From the NCBI RefSeq assembly GCF_029227915.1, contig NC_079888.1, forward strand, positions 19,074,001-19,138,000: a DNA stretch of 64,000 nucleotides, given 5' to 3'. Of this stretch, positions 49,812 through 62,144 are shown in pieces. The notes beneath the pieces were generated by a model. The model was not told the DNA's origin and searched no databases. It saw only the letters and a program-made list of their open reading frames with translations. Made by a program: the position numbers and the translations under genes. Positions within the stretch are counted from its first letter, which is position 1; each line of letters opens with the position of its first letter. Origin of the DNA: Hydractinia symbiolongicarpus (taxonomy: Eukaryota > Cnidaria > Hydrozoa > Anthoathecata > Hydractiniidae).

Positions 49812-51964
49812 CAACCTCGTCCCCAGGGCATCTTGTATCTTTTCTGACCCCGGGACGGCGATACGAACATGGCCCTGGAGGAGGCCTCGTCACGTGACCC
49901 TCCAATACACAGTATTTCTGTGTGTAATATTTAATGAGATTTGTCTCAATGTACCAAAGTTTTAATATAACCTTGCAGAGCTAAGCGAGATCGGCCTTTT
50001 ACGTCACAGATGCGTGCGGCGAGTTTGTTTTGATTCCTCTCATCGCAACACACAAACTTCTCGCATATTGCCCTTGATTGTTTTGTGTAAATGTATAAAT
50101 ATACAATAATGTTATTTAGGCTGCTGTTTACTTGAAGAAATTCAAGCAATTTAGTTATGTGTATTTCACTGAATTGGTTGACTAGCAAGCACTGGGTTGC
50201 AAAACTTGTAGCTAGGGGAAACTTGGAAATTAGTAAATGATTTGCCCATCTGAACATAGCACTTCGTTGGTTCTCTAAGGTGCAGATATGGCTACATAAT
50301 TTTCAAATGTTCGTATCATTCTAGGTGCCCGACTGAAAGTAGCTAGGCAGAAATTTAACCTCATATTAACATTTACATTTTTTATTCATTTTGGCTGAAC
50401 TTTAGAATTCTCATTTACCGTGAGTTCATATCTGTGTTTGCATTACTGCTTTTATATGATGACAAAGATTTTGCTGTATTTAAACAATACTTAGCTGAAA
50501 CTGAATTCAACTATGGTGGACTCACTGCTTGCAGTTATATTGGGTGAAAAAGGCTTCAGAAGAGTATTTACTTTAGAAGTATTTTTTTCTTTTACATTTG
50601 TGGCCTTAACATTTCCAAAAAGCCACCCATTACTGATAAATTCTGCTTTTTCTTTTCTTAATGACATGTTTTAAAACGCCTTGCAGCTTTTTTATTTTTT
50701 ACTCAGCAAGCTCACATTTATTTTGTATATACACTTAATTTGCATCTAATTTATACAAAAACAAGGTTTTTTTCTGTTTAAAACATAAATAATTCAAAAT
50801 TTTATCAAAAGCATTATGCTGGTTTGAAAATCGAGAACGACAAGTCTGCGTGTGATCTGTTTTCTCGATTTAATGTATCACTGCCTTAATAGTTTAGAAA
50901 GAATTGATATACGACTTTACGAACAGCAAAGTATTGCTACCTTGAGAAAAAAATGTTTCGGGAATAATTTTTTGAGGAAATTATTTTGGGGATTTTGGAC
51001 CAAAATTAGTTTCATAAATTCGCACTTTTTAGAGCTCATCAAAATTCTGCTGCTGTTCAAAAATCGATTTTTATTGATATATACATCTATTTATTGTTAT
51101 CATTCTGCTTGGAAAATATTTAAAATGCCAAACTAGCTAACCGTGAAGATTAATTCAGTATTCTCATAAGAGCATCCTATCACAAAAAGATGTCAGCAAA
51201 GAGACATTCCTTGCAACTAAATTTTTTGTTTACTAGCATAATTTTAGGTTGAATCTTATCTGACATTTCTGAGGTTAGAATAGCTTTTAAAATTTTCTGA
51301 ATCTGTATCTTGGTCAAAATTGATATGCTGTCAAAACGGCTTATCGGCGTCTTTGAAAAGGGCTAAATTCTGAAACTCAGAATGTATGATGATAATAGAA
51401 CTATTTTTTGGCTCAATTTCATCAAACCAATCTAAAACCATATCATACCAAATCTCAAGTCAATATTTTGTCTATAAAGGACATGGGCGGCAATTTTATG
51501 CAACGTCAGTCTTTGCAAAAAGCTGCAAATCAAACCTGGCCACTTGGAAACAAATTGAGTTTCTTTCTTTTGTTCTTACCTTGATAGTGTGTTAGGTATA
51601 GTGTGCTAGCTAACAACTTTTCTAGCTTTATTAAACATTCCCAGCTATTGAAATATTGTCATGTAAGCAGTATTACTTTATGATGTCTTATTTTATACTC
51701 TCATTGCTTAGTAATGCTTTTTATTAAATTTTTCACTTTAAAAAAAACTTGATACTGCTGATACACCTCCGCCATTTTAAAACGAACAGCTTCCTCCTGT
51801 TGGTCACAGACTCGCCGCCTCGCCAAAATGTTTTGTATGACGCAATAATTATTTGACATATCCGCGCCAATCAGGTTTCATATCGGACCAGCCTCCTCCA
51901 GGGCCATGTTCGTATCGCCGTCCCGGGGTCAGAAAAGATACAAGATGCCCTGGGGACGAGGTTG
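49812..51964. mobile_element. Element Y, complete copy (TIR transposon, 9-bp target duplication)
   Basis: The ends are CAACCTCGTCCCCAGGGC and its inverse, with terminal inverted repeats of about 70 bp. AGATTTTAT stands on both sides (49803-49811 and 51965-51973). A 9-bp duplication fits Mutator-like elements best. The 2153-bp interior has no coding gene. Compared with the copy at 12258, about 600 bases are missing at a point (near 51476) where an ATATTTTGTC-like microhomology occurs. Confidence 0.9.
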
Positions 51965-51973
51965 AGATTTTAT

Positions 51974-53200
51974 ATGTTTTTACGTTTATAACAGTCGATT
52001 TCTATTAGTCTTAATAGTCTTCCCTAGTAGAAATAGTCATGATGTAATCTTCCTTACAACCGTGATTGATTCTGATTGATTCCGTGATTAATTCTGAATG
52101 ATTCTCTAAGTGTTATTTTATGAGATTATTTAACGCACATTTTACTTTATCGAATATAAATAAAGCATATCTATCTAAAAATACATTGTGGAAGATGGCC
52201 AATTATATTCAAAAGAAATTTTGGATCATGCGGTGAACGTTTAATCTTATTCACAGCTTCGTGTGCAGACTTCTGTTTTATTAATTTATCTTTTTTAATT
52301 TGCATTTAATGAAGCAAGGTTACTGAAGTTTCACTGCGAACGTCAAATTTAGTCAAAACGAGCTGCAATACCCCTATACTTTTTTTTCTCAAAAAAAGGT
52401 CACAATTCTTCAAGCAAAAATATTACAGACTTTTTTCGTAGCGTGTTGCAGAAATTGTTGGCGCCCCTGGACTCCTTATTTTATTTTGAGTGCGTTTCAA
52501 CACGTGATTTAGAAATTTGTAGGACCCGAGGTACAAATTTCGCTTGTGAACACAATGGACAGGTTTCCACCCCGCAACCATTATACATTGATGGTGAATT
52601 ATCAATGTGCTATCAAAAGCTACGGGAGCGCAGATGCTGAAAACTAATGCATTTCTTCTGACAAAGTGAATTGAAATATAATTTCAATTCACTTTGTCAG
52701 AAATAACTTTATTGATTGTACATCTCAATAGAGTCCAATGATAGTTATTGTTTTCATCTCTGCTGGAATAAATCATGCTCTTTCACGCTCATATACACTA
52801 GATTATTAATTTTTCTGATTCCTTTTAATCACTAGAATTTATCACTTGTTCAAAACTACGAAATTTGAACAAAAAAATGAATTTTTTTTAATAAATGCAA
52901 TTTCAGTTCCTATACGTGGATAGTCCACATTGTCTGGCCTTATTCATTTTTAAAGCTTAAAGCAGAAGTGTCAGGAGCAGAATCAGCTTGAAACTGTCCA
53001 AAGTTTAACTTTAATGAGTAAGAAACATTATGTTTCAAAAACAAAAACAAAGGCACTTTCTTTCTTTAAGAAATGCTTTAAATTTGTTATTTGTTTAAAT
53101 TTGCTTGTCAATTTTCTTTTCTTGATCTCTAAAACAGAGAATAAAGGTTAAGTACTTTTTCAATATTTTCTATTTCTTTTTATGTAGAATTTTATACTAC
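51974..53200. other. AT-rich spacer with one perfect hairpin
   Basis: No gene is recognised. The only clear structure is the inverted repeat at 52656-52702, listed separately. Confidence 0.5.
52656..52702. repeat. Perfect 22-bp inverted repeat with a 3-base loop
   Basis: TTCTGACAAAGTGAATTGAA... at 52656-52677 is matched exactly by its reverse complement at 52681-52702, separated by ATA. It could extrude as a cruciform or be the scar of a foldback event. It is too short to call a microRNA precursor. Confidence 0.9.
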
Positions 53201-53204
53201 TAAT

Positions 53205-53685
53205 ATGAAACAAAAGCGAGAAGATATTCGAGAATGGACCGGTTTGCTAGTGGGGCGCTATTGTGGTTGGTCTGACTGGGAAGAGGTTATTACTCCCCAT
53301 TATACACGTGGTTTTTAAAAACGCGGAGGTCAGCCAGGTTATCAAAAGACCTATATAAATGTAGCAGAAGATAAAGAGTGGGGGATATACGAGTAGATGG
53401 AGAGAAAACCAGGAATAAAGGACAGAGTTGTTCACATTGGTAGCTGTCGACAAAACGATCCCCTTGAAGACAGAATACAGGGATATTGTCGTCATGGTTT
53501 CCATAAAAGTAAATTAATTGATCATGTTTTAGATCACGAATAAGACATATTATGCCAAGAAATTGGTATCATGATTTTGCTTTTAATGAACGAGATAATA
53601 GTCGAAGAAGACGCAGTATGTCCACAAACTCTTGGAGAGAACGAGTACAAGGTCAAGAAAGACGCAGGCCTTGGAATTGTTAATT
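53205..53685 (+). pseudogene. GIY-YIG nuclease-like copy C, broken
   Basis: From the ATG at 53205: MKQKREDIREW, WSDWEEVITPHYTRGF, a stop (TAA), GGQPGYQKTYINVAED, EWGIYE, a stop (TAG where Trp is expected), then RVVHIGSCRQNDPLEDRIQG and a stop at 53541. The conserved LWVRVK and YAWN parts do not follow; instead an Arg-rich open stretch (NSRRRRSMSTNSWRERVQG) runs to about 53682. Either the second half was lost, or the copy uses a different exon. An AG acceptor (TTTTATGTAG) lies just upstream. Confidence 0.6.
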
Positions 53686-53689
53686 GTAA

Positions 53690-55295
53690 TTTAGAATAAT
53701 TACATTCGTAGGGTTGCTTGGAACCAAAGTCAGTCCTTCAAAGAAAATGCCTTGATATTTGAAATGTCGAAAGTTTTGCTAACGAAAAGAGAAGAATTTG
53801 ATTAAAACATGTTTTTAAAAGCATTCACCTTTTATTAACTATCATGAATTCGTTTAACTTCTACTCTTGAGTGAGAATATAGTGAATCAATTTGGGGAAA
53901 AGTAATAAGCTAAGTATCCCAAAAAAGCGATATGCAGTGTGTATGGCGGCGGTACACTTTACACTGACTTTGCCGAGAGCCTTTGAAATCAATTTAGTAA
54001 ATCCTAGAAATTCCATAATACAAACATTGGTATTTAATTTGACAATCCGAATATTTTAATATTTAGTCGTTCAAAAATTATTCGACTTTGTTTAAGATTG
54101 TTTGAAAATGCTTATGTTGGCCGTTTTGATTTTTTGCACTTTGCTCCAAACATCGTTTGACTACTTAAGAACAAACGCCTCAAAAATTGTTTAGTCATTA
54201 TTTACCTAGGTAAGTTTATTAGAGAAATTGTTTATTTTTAAAGTACTTAATTTATTTATGCTATTTTTTATCACTTATTCACCTTAAACAAATTATTTAG
54301 CTATTGTTTAATATTTTTGGCAATTTTAAGGAGTGGCTGGTTAAAATTGACATTGCTTACAAAAAAAGTGTAGTGCTCATCAGTTATATGTGAGCCTTAT
54401 TATTAATGTATCTGTAGAAAAAACATGATAAAATCGATAATACCCAATTTTCCATATCCATTTTGCCGTAAAAAAACACAAGTCCGTATTTTTTAAAACA
54501 AGGAACGTGTTGAGCATTTTATTTAAGATGCACACAATTAAGGTAAAATATGTTGTTACAACTTTTAAAGCTCTATTATCGTGGTTTAATTTCCTTTTCA
54601 ATAAATTGAGCTGATAGAAAATGATAATACAAATGTTGTTAATCCTTGAAGTATGACATTAAAGAAGGAATAGCGACAGAAAACGGAAAATATTTGTTTT
54701 AAAAGAAGCTATGTTGTTTTGTTGATTTTATTTACCTGTAACTCTCTCACTGGTCTTTATAGCAGGCTAGCTACTGACACATGACTACGCTTCACTGAAG
54801 CACTTGTGATTGATTTTTTGCGGATTGTATTCCATAAAAAAGTCTGGAGTATTCCTTAGACATCGTTAAGCCTTAACTAAAAACAATATACAAATTTTTA
54901 AAGTACATGGCTTACAAATATAGAGATGTACACAACTAGAGCTAGCTACAAAAATAACGAAAGGTCCGAGGTTTAAACCTACGCTTAGTATTAGATGTCT
55001 ACCATATTAGCTCAAAATAACTTGATTGAACATTAAGAAAACTTTAAAAGGCCATATCTGGTAAATCTATCAACTGGACTGTCTATAAATAATTTCAAAT
55101 TCAACTTGAATGTGACGCAGGAGATAATGTCTCACTGCGAGCGCTTGATTGTTAAAAAAAAAAGTGCTCAACATTTGCCTCGTTTTATAAAATACGATCT
55201 TATTTTCATTTACGTCAAAATGGATAAAGAAATAGGTGTATTATTTTTCCTCAGTCATTGCACCGACCTCGGGCGATATTTTTGTTTAATACACC

Positions 55296-55337
<42 letters not shown>

Positions 55338-56165
55338 ATAAACCTTTTTTTTCAATTATCGCGCATATAGAGGGAAAATACTAAAAGGTGAAATTTGCCA
55401 TCGGGATGACAATGTAGGCTTTAGCTCATACAAGCAAAACATTCAATAGTTGATTGTTAATCTATTTAGTATCGATTAAACATTTACTGAGAGTTTATAG
55501 TGGCTGTTCATTTGTAGTTCATTTTTTCCAAGTTATGTTGACAATACGACAGCGTACAACCAGGTAAATCAGTGTTCGCAACAATGATCAAAAACGCACT
55601 TCTTTCCTGCAACTTGACGGAACAACTTCCAACATACGAGATCGACAGTTGTCAACACCATTTTGTGTACATACTGGTGTATGAAACTAAAGCTTGTCCG
55701 AATTTAACAGTACAACTTTGACTGCTTGTTCAGATTTAATGAAGCTATTTCCATCGCTATTGCATTGCCTTTGAATGAAATAGGAGTATGTTTTAAGAGC
55801 ACTCCAGGAAGCTTTGGTTTTATAATTAGCTGGCTGGTTATTAATTAAACTTTAAAAAAATAAACCATTAAAGCCTTATGAATACTTTTGTGCTAAATGT
55901 CATATTTTAAACGCATGAAGAACAGTCTCACACAAAGATAAAATAATCTTAGTTACAATGTAAATTATGTATTTTATTTCACAAAGACAATAATAAAAAA
56001 TGTACATCCCAATAAAAACTATTTAATGTGCATATTTGTGCTTGTAACAAGTATCCCAAAGGATTGAAACCATAAACACTTTATCTATAAACACTTTAAC
56101 ATGTTATTCACGCCACATGGAACCTTAAAAAAATATGACAGTGGATTTTTATTATTTACATTACC
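53690..56165. other. AT-rich spacer, no gene recognised
   Basis: Contains a short TA microsatellite at about 55301-55334. The ORF covering it (55106-55384) has an IYIYIY run made by that repeat and is not credible as a gene. Confidence 0.5.
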
Positions 56166-56169
56166 TCTT

Positions 56170-57420
56170 TACATTCTGACTAGCTAAAAGAAGCTAGCTA
56201 AAAGTTACATGTAACATTTAACATGCGTCCTTTAAATTCATCCTAAAATTGTTAATTGTTAATTTTAAAAACGCTTCTTTACTCTACTTTCTTTTCGCTG
56301 GAAGAACTTAAAAAAATCATAGATAGCACAGAAAAATAGCTTCCTTATCTATATGAACTAAGCGCCATGATTTAATTAACACAGCAAAAAGATGAGGTCT
56401 TTTCTGTTTCCGAGAAAACTTAGTTGAGACTTTGAACACAATAAAATGAGTAATTCTGAATCCAGTGTGATAAAATATGTACTGACCGGCGCTGTCGCGA
56501 CAAAAATGTAAACTATCATATCACACATTTTTGTATATTTGATGTTTCATTTCACATCTTCCTAACAATAAAGTAGAACAGAAAAAACAACAGTATTGGA
56601 GTAACTTGTTATATTGGTATTTGGTTTGGTAGAGTGGTACATCGCATGACATATTTTATAAAACATATTTCATATTCATCACAGATCTTTGCACTTGACA
56701 TCGACCGACTTGTGACCAGCAACTGGATTAAAAACTTTCTCGGTATCCACGGCCAAATGTGGATTGCATCTTTTGTGCGCATTTTCCAAGAAAGAAAACC
56801 GTGAAGCTGGTCACTTTACAGTTGTCGATGTCCGTCTGTTCTTCTTCACGCCGACATTTTCTTGATTATTTGCGCCGGTGCGGTACATAAAACGAAAATT
56901 GCATAAATTAATATTAATGACAGTTAAAGTTTGCGATGCTTTCCACGCGACCAAAGACCGAGGCTTGGCCGAGGATACAACACGTGCATTTATAATATTC
57001 TCATGCGCATGCGCATAACCCGAAAAATCGGGTTACATTGTAGTGCAGAATCCGAAAAGAAACTTCGTTCCCGACTTATCGCAGAACGTCGGAAACAGCG
57101 CAACTAGCAAGGTGCAAAGTCTAATTTTACAAAATTTCCAGTTTCAAAGTTTTAAAACCGAACCCTGTGAAAAAAATCAAAAAAGAGCAGGTATTTCGTC
57201 CTCTCCTGCAGAAGTTTACACCAAATTGATAAGAAAATGTCTTATTGTACCGATCTATAAATGAAAATATCGACCGACATTATGACGTATGAAGATCTAT
57301 GTAATGAGATTAATGTGACAAATGCTTAAAATTTCCAGCAGAGACAGGCTAATAGGGTGAAGAAATAAAAGCAGTTTCGAATAATTGGTAATATTCCAGG
57401 CTCAAAAAAGTGTAGGGGTG
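56170..57420. repeat. Segmental duplicate downstream of the fibrinogen-like gene, matching 62130-62880
   Basis: Shared landmarks are CTAGCTAAAAG..AGCT, AACATGCGTCCTTTAAA, TTCCGAGAAAACTTA, GCAAGGTGCA.AGTCTAATTT and GACAGGCTA.TAGGGTGAAGA, in the same order and orientation at 62140-62830. The second copy lacks about 550 bases (here 56570-57105). No gene is recognised inside. Confidence 0.8.
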
Positions 57421-57533
57421 TCCAATAGAGAGGCAATGAAAATTAGTTTTCACAAAAGAATTGTTTTTGCAACTATTATTTATTTTCATTACAACAAAAA
57501 TTAACAACAAATTTAAATCCAATGCCAGCAATT

Positions 57534-58605
57534 TCATCTTAATCCAATTGCAGTACCTAGTGCTGGATATCTTGCACGTAACCATCGATCACTGGATGTG
57601 TAGGTTCCACAACCACCGTAGTGCATTTCAGTGAAGAAAAAATAATTTAAGGGCAGACGACGCCCTGAAGGAGGACGGATGGCGTTTTTTCTCCAATTTA
57701 CTGAAACCCCTTGGCGCTCATAAACCAAATTATTTTTGAGATAAGAGGAAGGAGTTTTCTCAAACGAGTTGTAGAAAAATGCGAAATAGCTGTTGTCATC
57801 AGTTTTGTCACACTTACGAAATGTTACGGCTTTCCCATTCACTTTGATGCCTTCTACATGATTTACACGGTTGACAGAATTCGGAAGAGTATCCAGGTAA
57901 ATATAAGGACCTATGTGCCTATTGACTGGGGCACTAGTTCCGGTGTGCCCATTTAGATAAACGCGTAATCCGCCGGTCGCTCTATATTGGGTAATGATGG
58001 TGTAGGGTTGTGTACCGTCTGGCTTTGAAATTCGCAAAAGTACATCGCTACTTCTCCTGAATAAACATCTGATGTCAGCGTTGGATAATCTCGGCAGTAG
58101 AGAATTTGAAATAAAGGTGTATCCACCACCATTGATACCCATTTCACAAAATACTCTTTTCATTCCTGACGGCAGGTAAACATTGTATATACCGCTGGTG
58201 CTATGCCCAGAACGTCGTAAATCATGACATGTGTAGCAGCTTGGTCTGGTGTCCTGAAAAGATAAGTCATTTGAAACTACAAACTTGTATCACATTTTGC
58301 GAACAAATATTTGAACGTTTGGTGTTCATATATTAAATATACCGTTATAATGTTTGGCAATGTTATTTCGTTAATTTTGATTACTTGTAATAGAATCAAA
58401 AGTCTGGTCGCTGTAATGACTGTTTTCAAGCTGTGTAAACATACTAAAACGCATGTTTATGCAAATGAATCTGGCTTAGACATTCATAAGGATGAAATCA
58501 CAAGCGACAAAAGTCTGCAAATATACATCTTTCTTTTATGTGAGATGAAATGCTTACCACATCTGCTACCAGCCCGACCAAAAGCAGAGCTATAAATTCT
58601 ATCAT
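57534..58605 (-). CDS. Secreted fibrinogen-like protein, two exons, 255 residues
   Basis: Exon 1 (58605-58558) encodes a 16-residue hydrophobic leader, MIEFIALLLVGLVADV, ending at the donor GTAAGC. Exon 2 (58253-57534) follows a CTTTTCAG acceptor in phase 0. The mature start, SCYTCHDLRRSGHSTSGIYN, followed by VFCEMGINGGGYTF, matches the opening of fibrinogen-related domains (C..L...G...SG.Y, then C-E/D-M...GGGWT). The rest, with PYTIITQY, CDKTDDNSYFAFFY and a final FFTEMHYGGCGTY, is not canonical fibrinogen, so it is best called a fibrinogen-like N-terminal motif on a cnidarian-type ectodomain. Secretion is inferred from the leader. AATAAA on the minus strand near 57480 could end the transcript. 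Both exons are open. Confidence 0.8.
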
Positions 58606-58674
58606 CTTGTAAAATTTCTTCCTGTTCTAAAAAGTGTTCGTTGAGCAACTGCTCTAATTTCTCATTGTGCTCTG

Positions 58675-58682
58675 AATTTATA
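58675..58682 (-). promoter_or_regulatory. TATA box of the fibrinogen-like gene
   Basis: The minus strand reads CATATAAATTC, about 70 bases upstream of the ATG at 58605. The spacing and the CATATAAAT sequence resemble the TATA box of the PLD-like gene. Function is inferred. Confidence 0.55.
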
Positions 58683-58689
58683 TGCCCCA

Positions 58690-59832
58690 AACGCTGTCAT
58701 CCGTTGCGGTTTAGTCTTGCTTTTACCAATGGTTGTATACGTTTCATTCTCAGGCAATTATTGTCTTGTTATGGAAAAATAATCCGCTCAAAATTAATGA
58801 TACTTTAAATAGATCTGTTTTAACAAAATATGCTACGTAATGAGTTTTTATGAATTGGATACAAACTATGACAAAGAACAGAACAAAATCCATAAAGATA
58901 TAATAAAAGAAAAAGAGACACAAGGCGGTAAGTTTCTATTCATAACCATATTGTTCAAAAAACAATGGAGAGGAGGCGCGTCACTTGGTTCCAGTTCTTT
59001 CTGCGCGCTTCTTGCAAACGACTAATGACCGATTCTTTCAGCATACTGACAGTTTTGCTTGTAAAAGATTAAGAAAATAATTAGGTTTTCCACTGAATTC
59101 CGCCAAAGTTTATTGTTTAAATAGCTCTCACGGGTTTTCCCTCGCATTCAACATAATTTACCTGCATAATTTTTAAGAAAATCAGTATGAGAAGCAGCTC
59201 GAAGTTCAAGCAGGCATACTTGTTGTTGTCGTATGTATACGAAAAACAAACGCGTTTTTTCAAGAAATACTGAAGGGAATATGAATCCTTCATAGATGTA
59301 CGAAGGTAAGGGTTTATTCTTTACTCTAATAATATTCTTTAAGTGAAGCACGATAACTAGCTACTTAAAGACAAAATTGAACTGTTAATTTTGGGTGTTG
59401 ATAAAGTGTCCCTTTAAATATACTGGGTGTATTATCCCACGTTTTTCTTACGTAAAAGTTTTTGTAAAAAAGCGAGTTGTAACTAGTTATCTTATTTTAA
59501 TGTTGTATAAAACAGCTTTAGCAATCTACTATCTTATTTCTATTCAGGTTTCAGGAGCTGCTCTAAACATGTAAAATGATTGTATTGCAATGGACAGGGT
59601 AGCTAGCAAGCTATACCCTCGATGAGGGCTAACCACATAGAATTTAAATCGCTATTGCTACCCATATGAAGTATTTCTCTCATAACTATCAGTTCTGACA
59701 GATGGTGATGTAAGCTCTGAACTTAACTGCTTTCATATCCGGCAAGTGAAATATGCACTGAGAATTAATTACCAAAAATTTCGCACAATTTATTTCAAAC
59801 ACATGTTTTACAAAAACCAAATGGTCCTTTAG
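58690..59832. other. Spacer upstream of GIY-YIG copy D
   Basis: No gene is recognised. If copy D is a working gene, its first exon or exons should lie here or further left, but I could not identify one with a matching donor. Confidence 0.45.
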
Positions 59833-60206
59833 ATGGTTTTCGCAGACGCCCCCAAGAGGAAGGTTATCCAAAATTAAATATTGGTAAAGCGCCAGATATA
59901 CAGTATGAAATTTATGAGATCCGGATCAGAAGGCCGAATAGGCAAGTTATACCTGTTTACTTTGGTAGCCCATGCAAAGAACGCGACACAGTTGATGCGA
60001 GAATTAAAGAGCACTGTAGGCCCAGTTCAGCAAAAAATGACCTTATAAATGAGGTCATGGAAAAGGGAGATTTGCTATGGGTACGTGTCAAAGAATTCCC
60101 GGATAAAGAGGGGGCAATGGATGAGGAAACTGATTATCTTAGAAGATATTATGCCTGGAATATTCGAGACCAAGTTAAAAAACACCCAGGAAACATCTAT
60201 GAATAA
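59833..60206 (+). CDS. GIY-YIG nuclease-like domain, terminal exon (copy D), open
   Basis: A TTTAG acceptor at 59832 leads into an open frame to the TAA at 60204: GFRRRPQEEGYPKLNIGKAP, YEIYEIRIRR (the GIY position), VIPVYFGSPC (the YIG position), DARIKEHCR with the expected Arg, LLWVRVKEFPDKEGAMDEE with the Glu, and RYYAWN with the Asn. So the five landmarks of the fold are present in order, without stops or shifts. There is no ATG before the motif, so an upstream exon is required. It differs clearly from copies A-C (Tyr-Phe-Gly for YIG) and is the only member here that could be functional. Function unknown. Confidence 0.6.
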
Positions 60207-61240
60207 AACTATTATGTGGATAAAATATACTTGTATCTTAAGAAGTGTAGGGACTTTTATAATTTTATCATTCGTTTTATCATTATTGAAAAATGTATTA
60301 ACTACGTCTAATTTTCCCAACTTTGTAAAGAAAAAAATTTGCACTTTTTAGGCATTCCTAACAACACAGGCTATATTCTTGGTAGACTTATCCACTAAAG
60401 AGGCAAAAATTGTTTTTATAAAAAAAATTAATGACGTTATTGGAATCAGAAATGACGTCATATTTGTACAAAAGGTACTTATTATTCGATCAAGAAAAAA
60501 GATTCCTTTTACCAGAAATATTGCTCTTCATGGTACATGTTTAACATACTGCATTTATAGATGTTCGGAGTAAAGAAAACAATACAATGACGTCATTTAG
60601 TTTTATGGTCTGTATTTTATCCCTAGGTCGCATATACCTGCTTAGCAACACCTAAGTCACCACCTATTAACAAACACCACATTGTAACGGACAGATATGT
60701 AATAAATAAATTTATAACCAATACAACATCCTACAACACTCACACATGCACTTATTAAAACTTGTAAAAAATTACTCCTGTCCGAAAAGTACAATGCCTT
60801 CCGCAAAGTATTCATTTTTGTTCTAAAAAAACTTCCGTTTATTACAAGTTCCAATAAAAGTTAGAAAAAGTCAGCACTCAATAACATGTTGCACAAAAAT
60901 ATCTCAACCCCTATCTACCAATACTAATAGGATTAATCAAACGTTTTATTGTTCTTTTTCCATCTCGAGGCGACACCTTGATTTCTGCAAGGTATGGTTA
61001 TATGTTCTCCTTTTCAGTATACCAGTGAAGAAGTAATGAAGTTTCGTATTTTTAATGATATTTCTTCTTATAATTCATGCTCAACCCATTCGTTGGTGGT
61101 ATTCTTTTCTGCAAATCTGCGCATCTGTGTAGTGACAGCAGTCACGTACCTTGCGATTTCTTGCAGGGTCGTCGTAGCTTTATACAGATGTTACATTTTT
61201 CTGCTTTGTTGTACTCTCTACTTAGCATCTCTGTGGTATT
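60207..61240. other. AT-rich spacer, no gene recognised
   Basis: Short chance ORFs only (e.g. 60379-60573), without familiar motifs. The motif AATGACGT recurs at 60430, 60450 and 60588, possibly by chance. Confidence 0.45.
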
Positions 61241-61249
61241 AAACCATTT

Positions 61250-62080
61250 TTTATTCTTCTTGGCATTAAGGCGTTGACTGCCCCGTGATCGATGCAACAC
61301 TCATAGTTCTTGTTTCTTCATACGACTGTGTTTTAGGGCAGGTGAGACAGAAATGCACTGCATTTTGATTTTTTGAGGCTGCGCTTCTTAACAATTTTGA
61401 GAGCTGTTTGATGGTAGTGTAGCACGTTTTCGTGCTGTCTGTTTACATGTTTTTTGTGTGTTATGTTGTAGTCGGATAGTCGAAGGGCGTTGGTGTTTTT
61501 TTTTTGGTAACCTACACTACGTTCACCGCACTATCTAGCTTGTTTGTCTTATACTAGAAAATCTTGTTGACGGCTAGGGTGTTTGTTTTAACGATCTTCG
61601 AATTCCTCTAGCATGGTCATTCTATCCGGGTCTCCACCAATCTTTTCATGGTAGAGTGCTTTAATAAAGCTCAACTCTTCACTTTTAGAGTTAATGAAGG
61701 CTTTTTTTAAGCGATCTAGGCAGGCTATCTACAAAGAATCTCTTGTTAGTCTCAGTCTATGAAGTTTAATATCTATATGCAGACTACTACCTATGGTAAG
61801 CCCGGTCTGTGGTATGTCTGCATATTCTACGTGATCCTTGATTTGCGCGAACATGGTGTGCATTACATCATCTGCATTACTACCCGGTAAAGCCGAAGTT
61901 GGGTTGCTGTTGAAGACCTGGTCAATTCTCGTGTATGTATCATCAGACCTGAATTCCTACTCTACCCTCTTTAGATCCTTTTTCTGCGGGTTCCACGGCC
62001 GGTACTATCCTCCACAAATTGCTCAGAATTACCAGATAATCTCTATTTCTTATGAATACGGCTACACATTATAATGTTGT
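61250..62080 (-). pseudogene. Decayed mobile-element coding remnant, possibly Polinton-type
   Basis: On the minus strand one frame reads VEWEFRSDDT-like sequence, then ADDVMHTMFAQIKDHVEY, HIDIKLHRLRLTRDSL, a stop, and an FINSKSEELSFIKALYHEK stretch to 61572. A second segment downstream reads TTIKQLSKLLRS, NAVHFCLTC and, in another frame, an ECCIDHGAVNALMP stretch. The latter pattern resembles the zinc-finger-like region ahead of protein-primed type B polymerases in cnidarian Polinton-like elements. No polymerase domain is present. Family assignment is weak. Confidence 0.3.
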
Positions 62081-62144
62081 GTTTTTACTTGCTTGTTTGT
62101 TTTAAATGTTTCCCTGCATAAACTCTTCACATTTTGACTAGCTA
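61722..62144. repeat. Left arm of an inverted duplication (partner 63579-64000)
   Basis: Reading forward matches the reverse complement of 64000 down to 63579, about 420 bases at roughly 95 percent by eye. The right arm reaches the window edge, so the repeat may be longer. It covers the remnant listed at 61250-62080. Confidence 0.88.

Noticed and set aside
61838-62074. 78-codon ORF present in both arms of the right-edge inverted repeat
   Set aside because: It is antisense to the coding-like frame of the remnant. Its recurrence only reflects the duplication.
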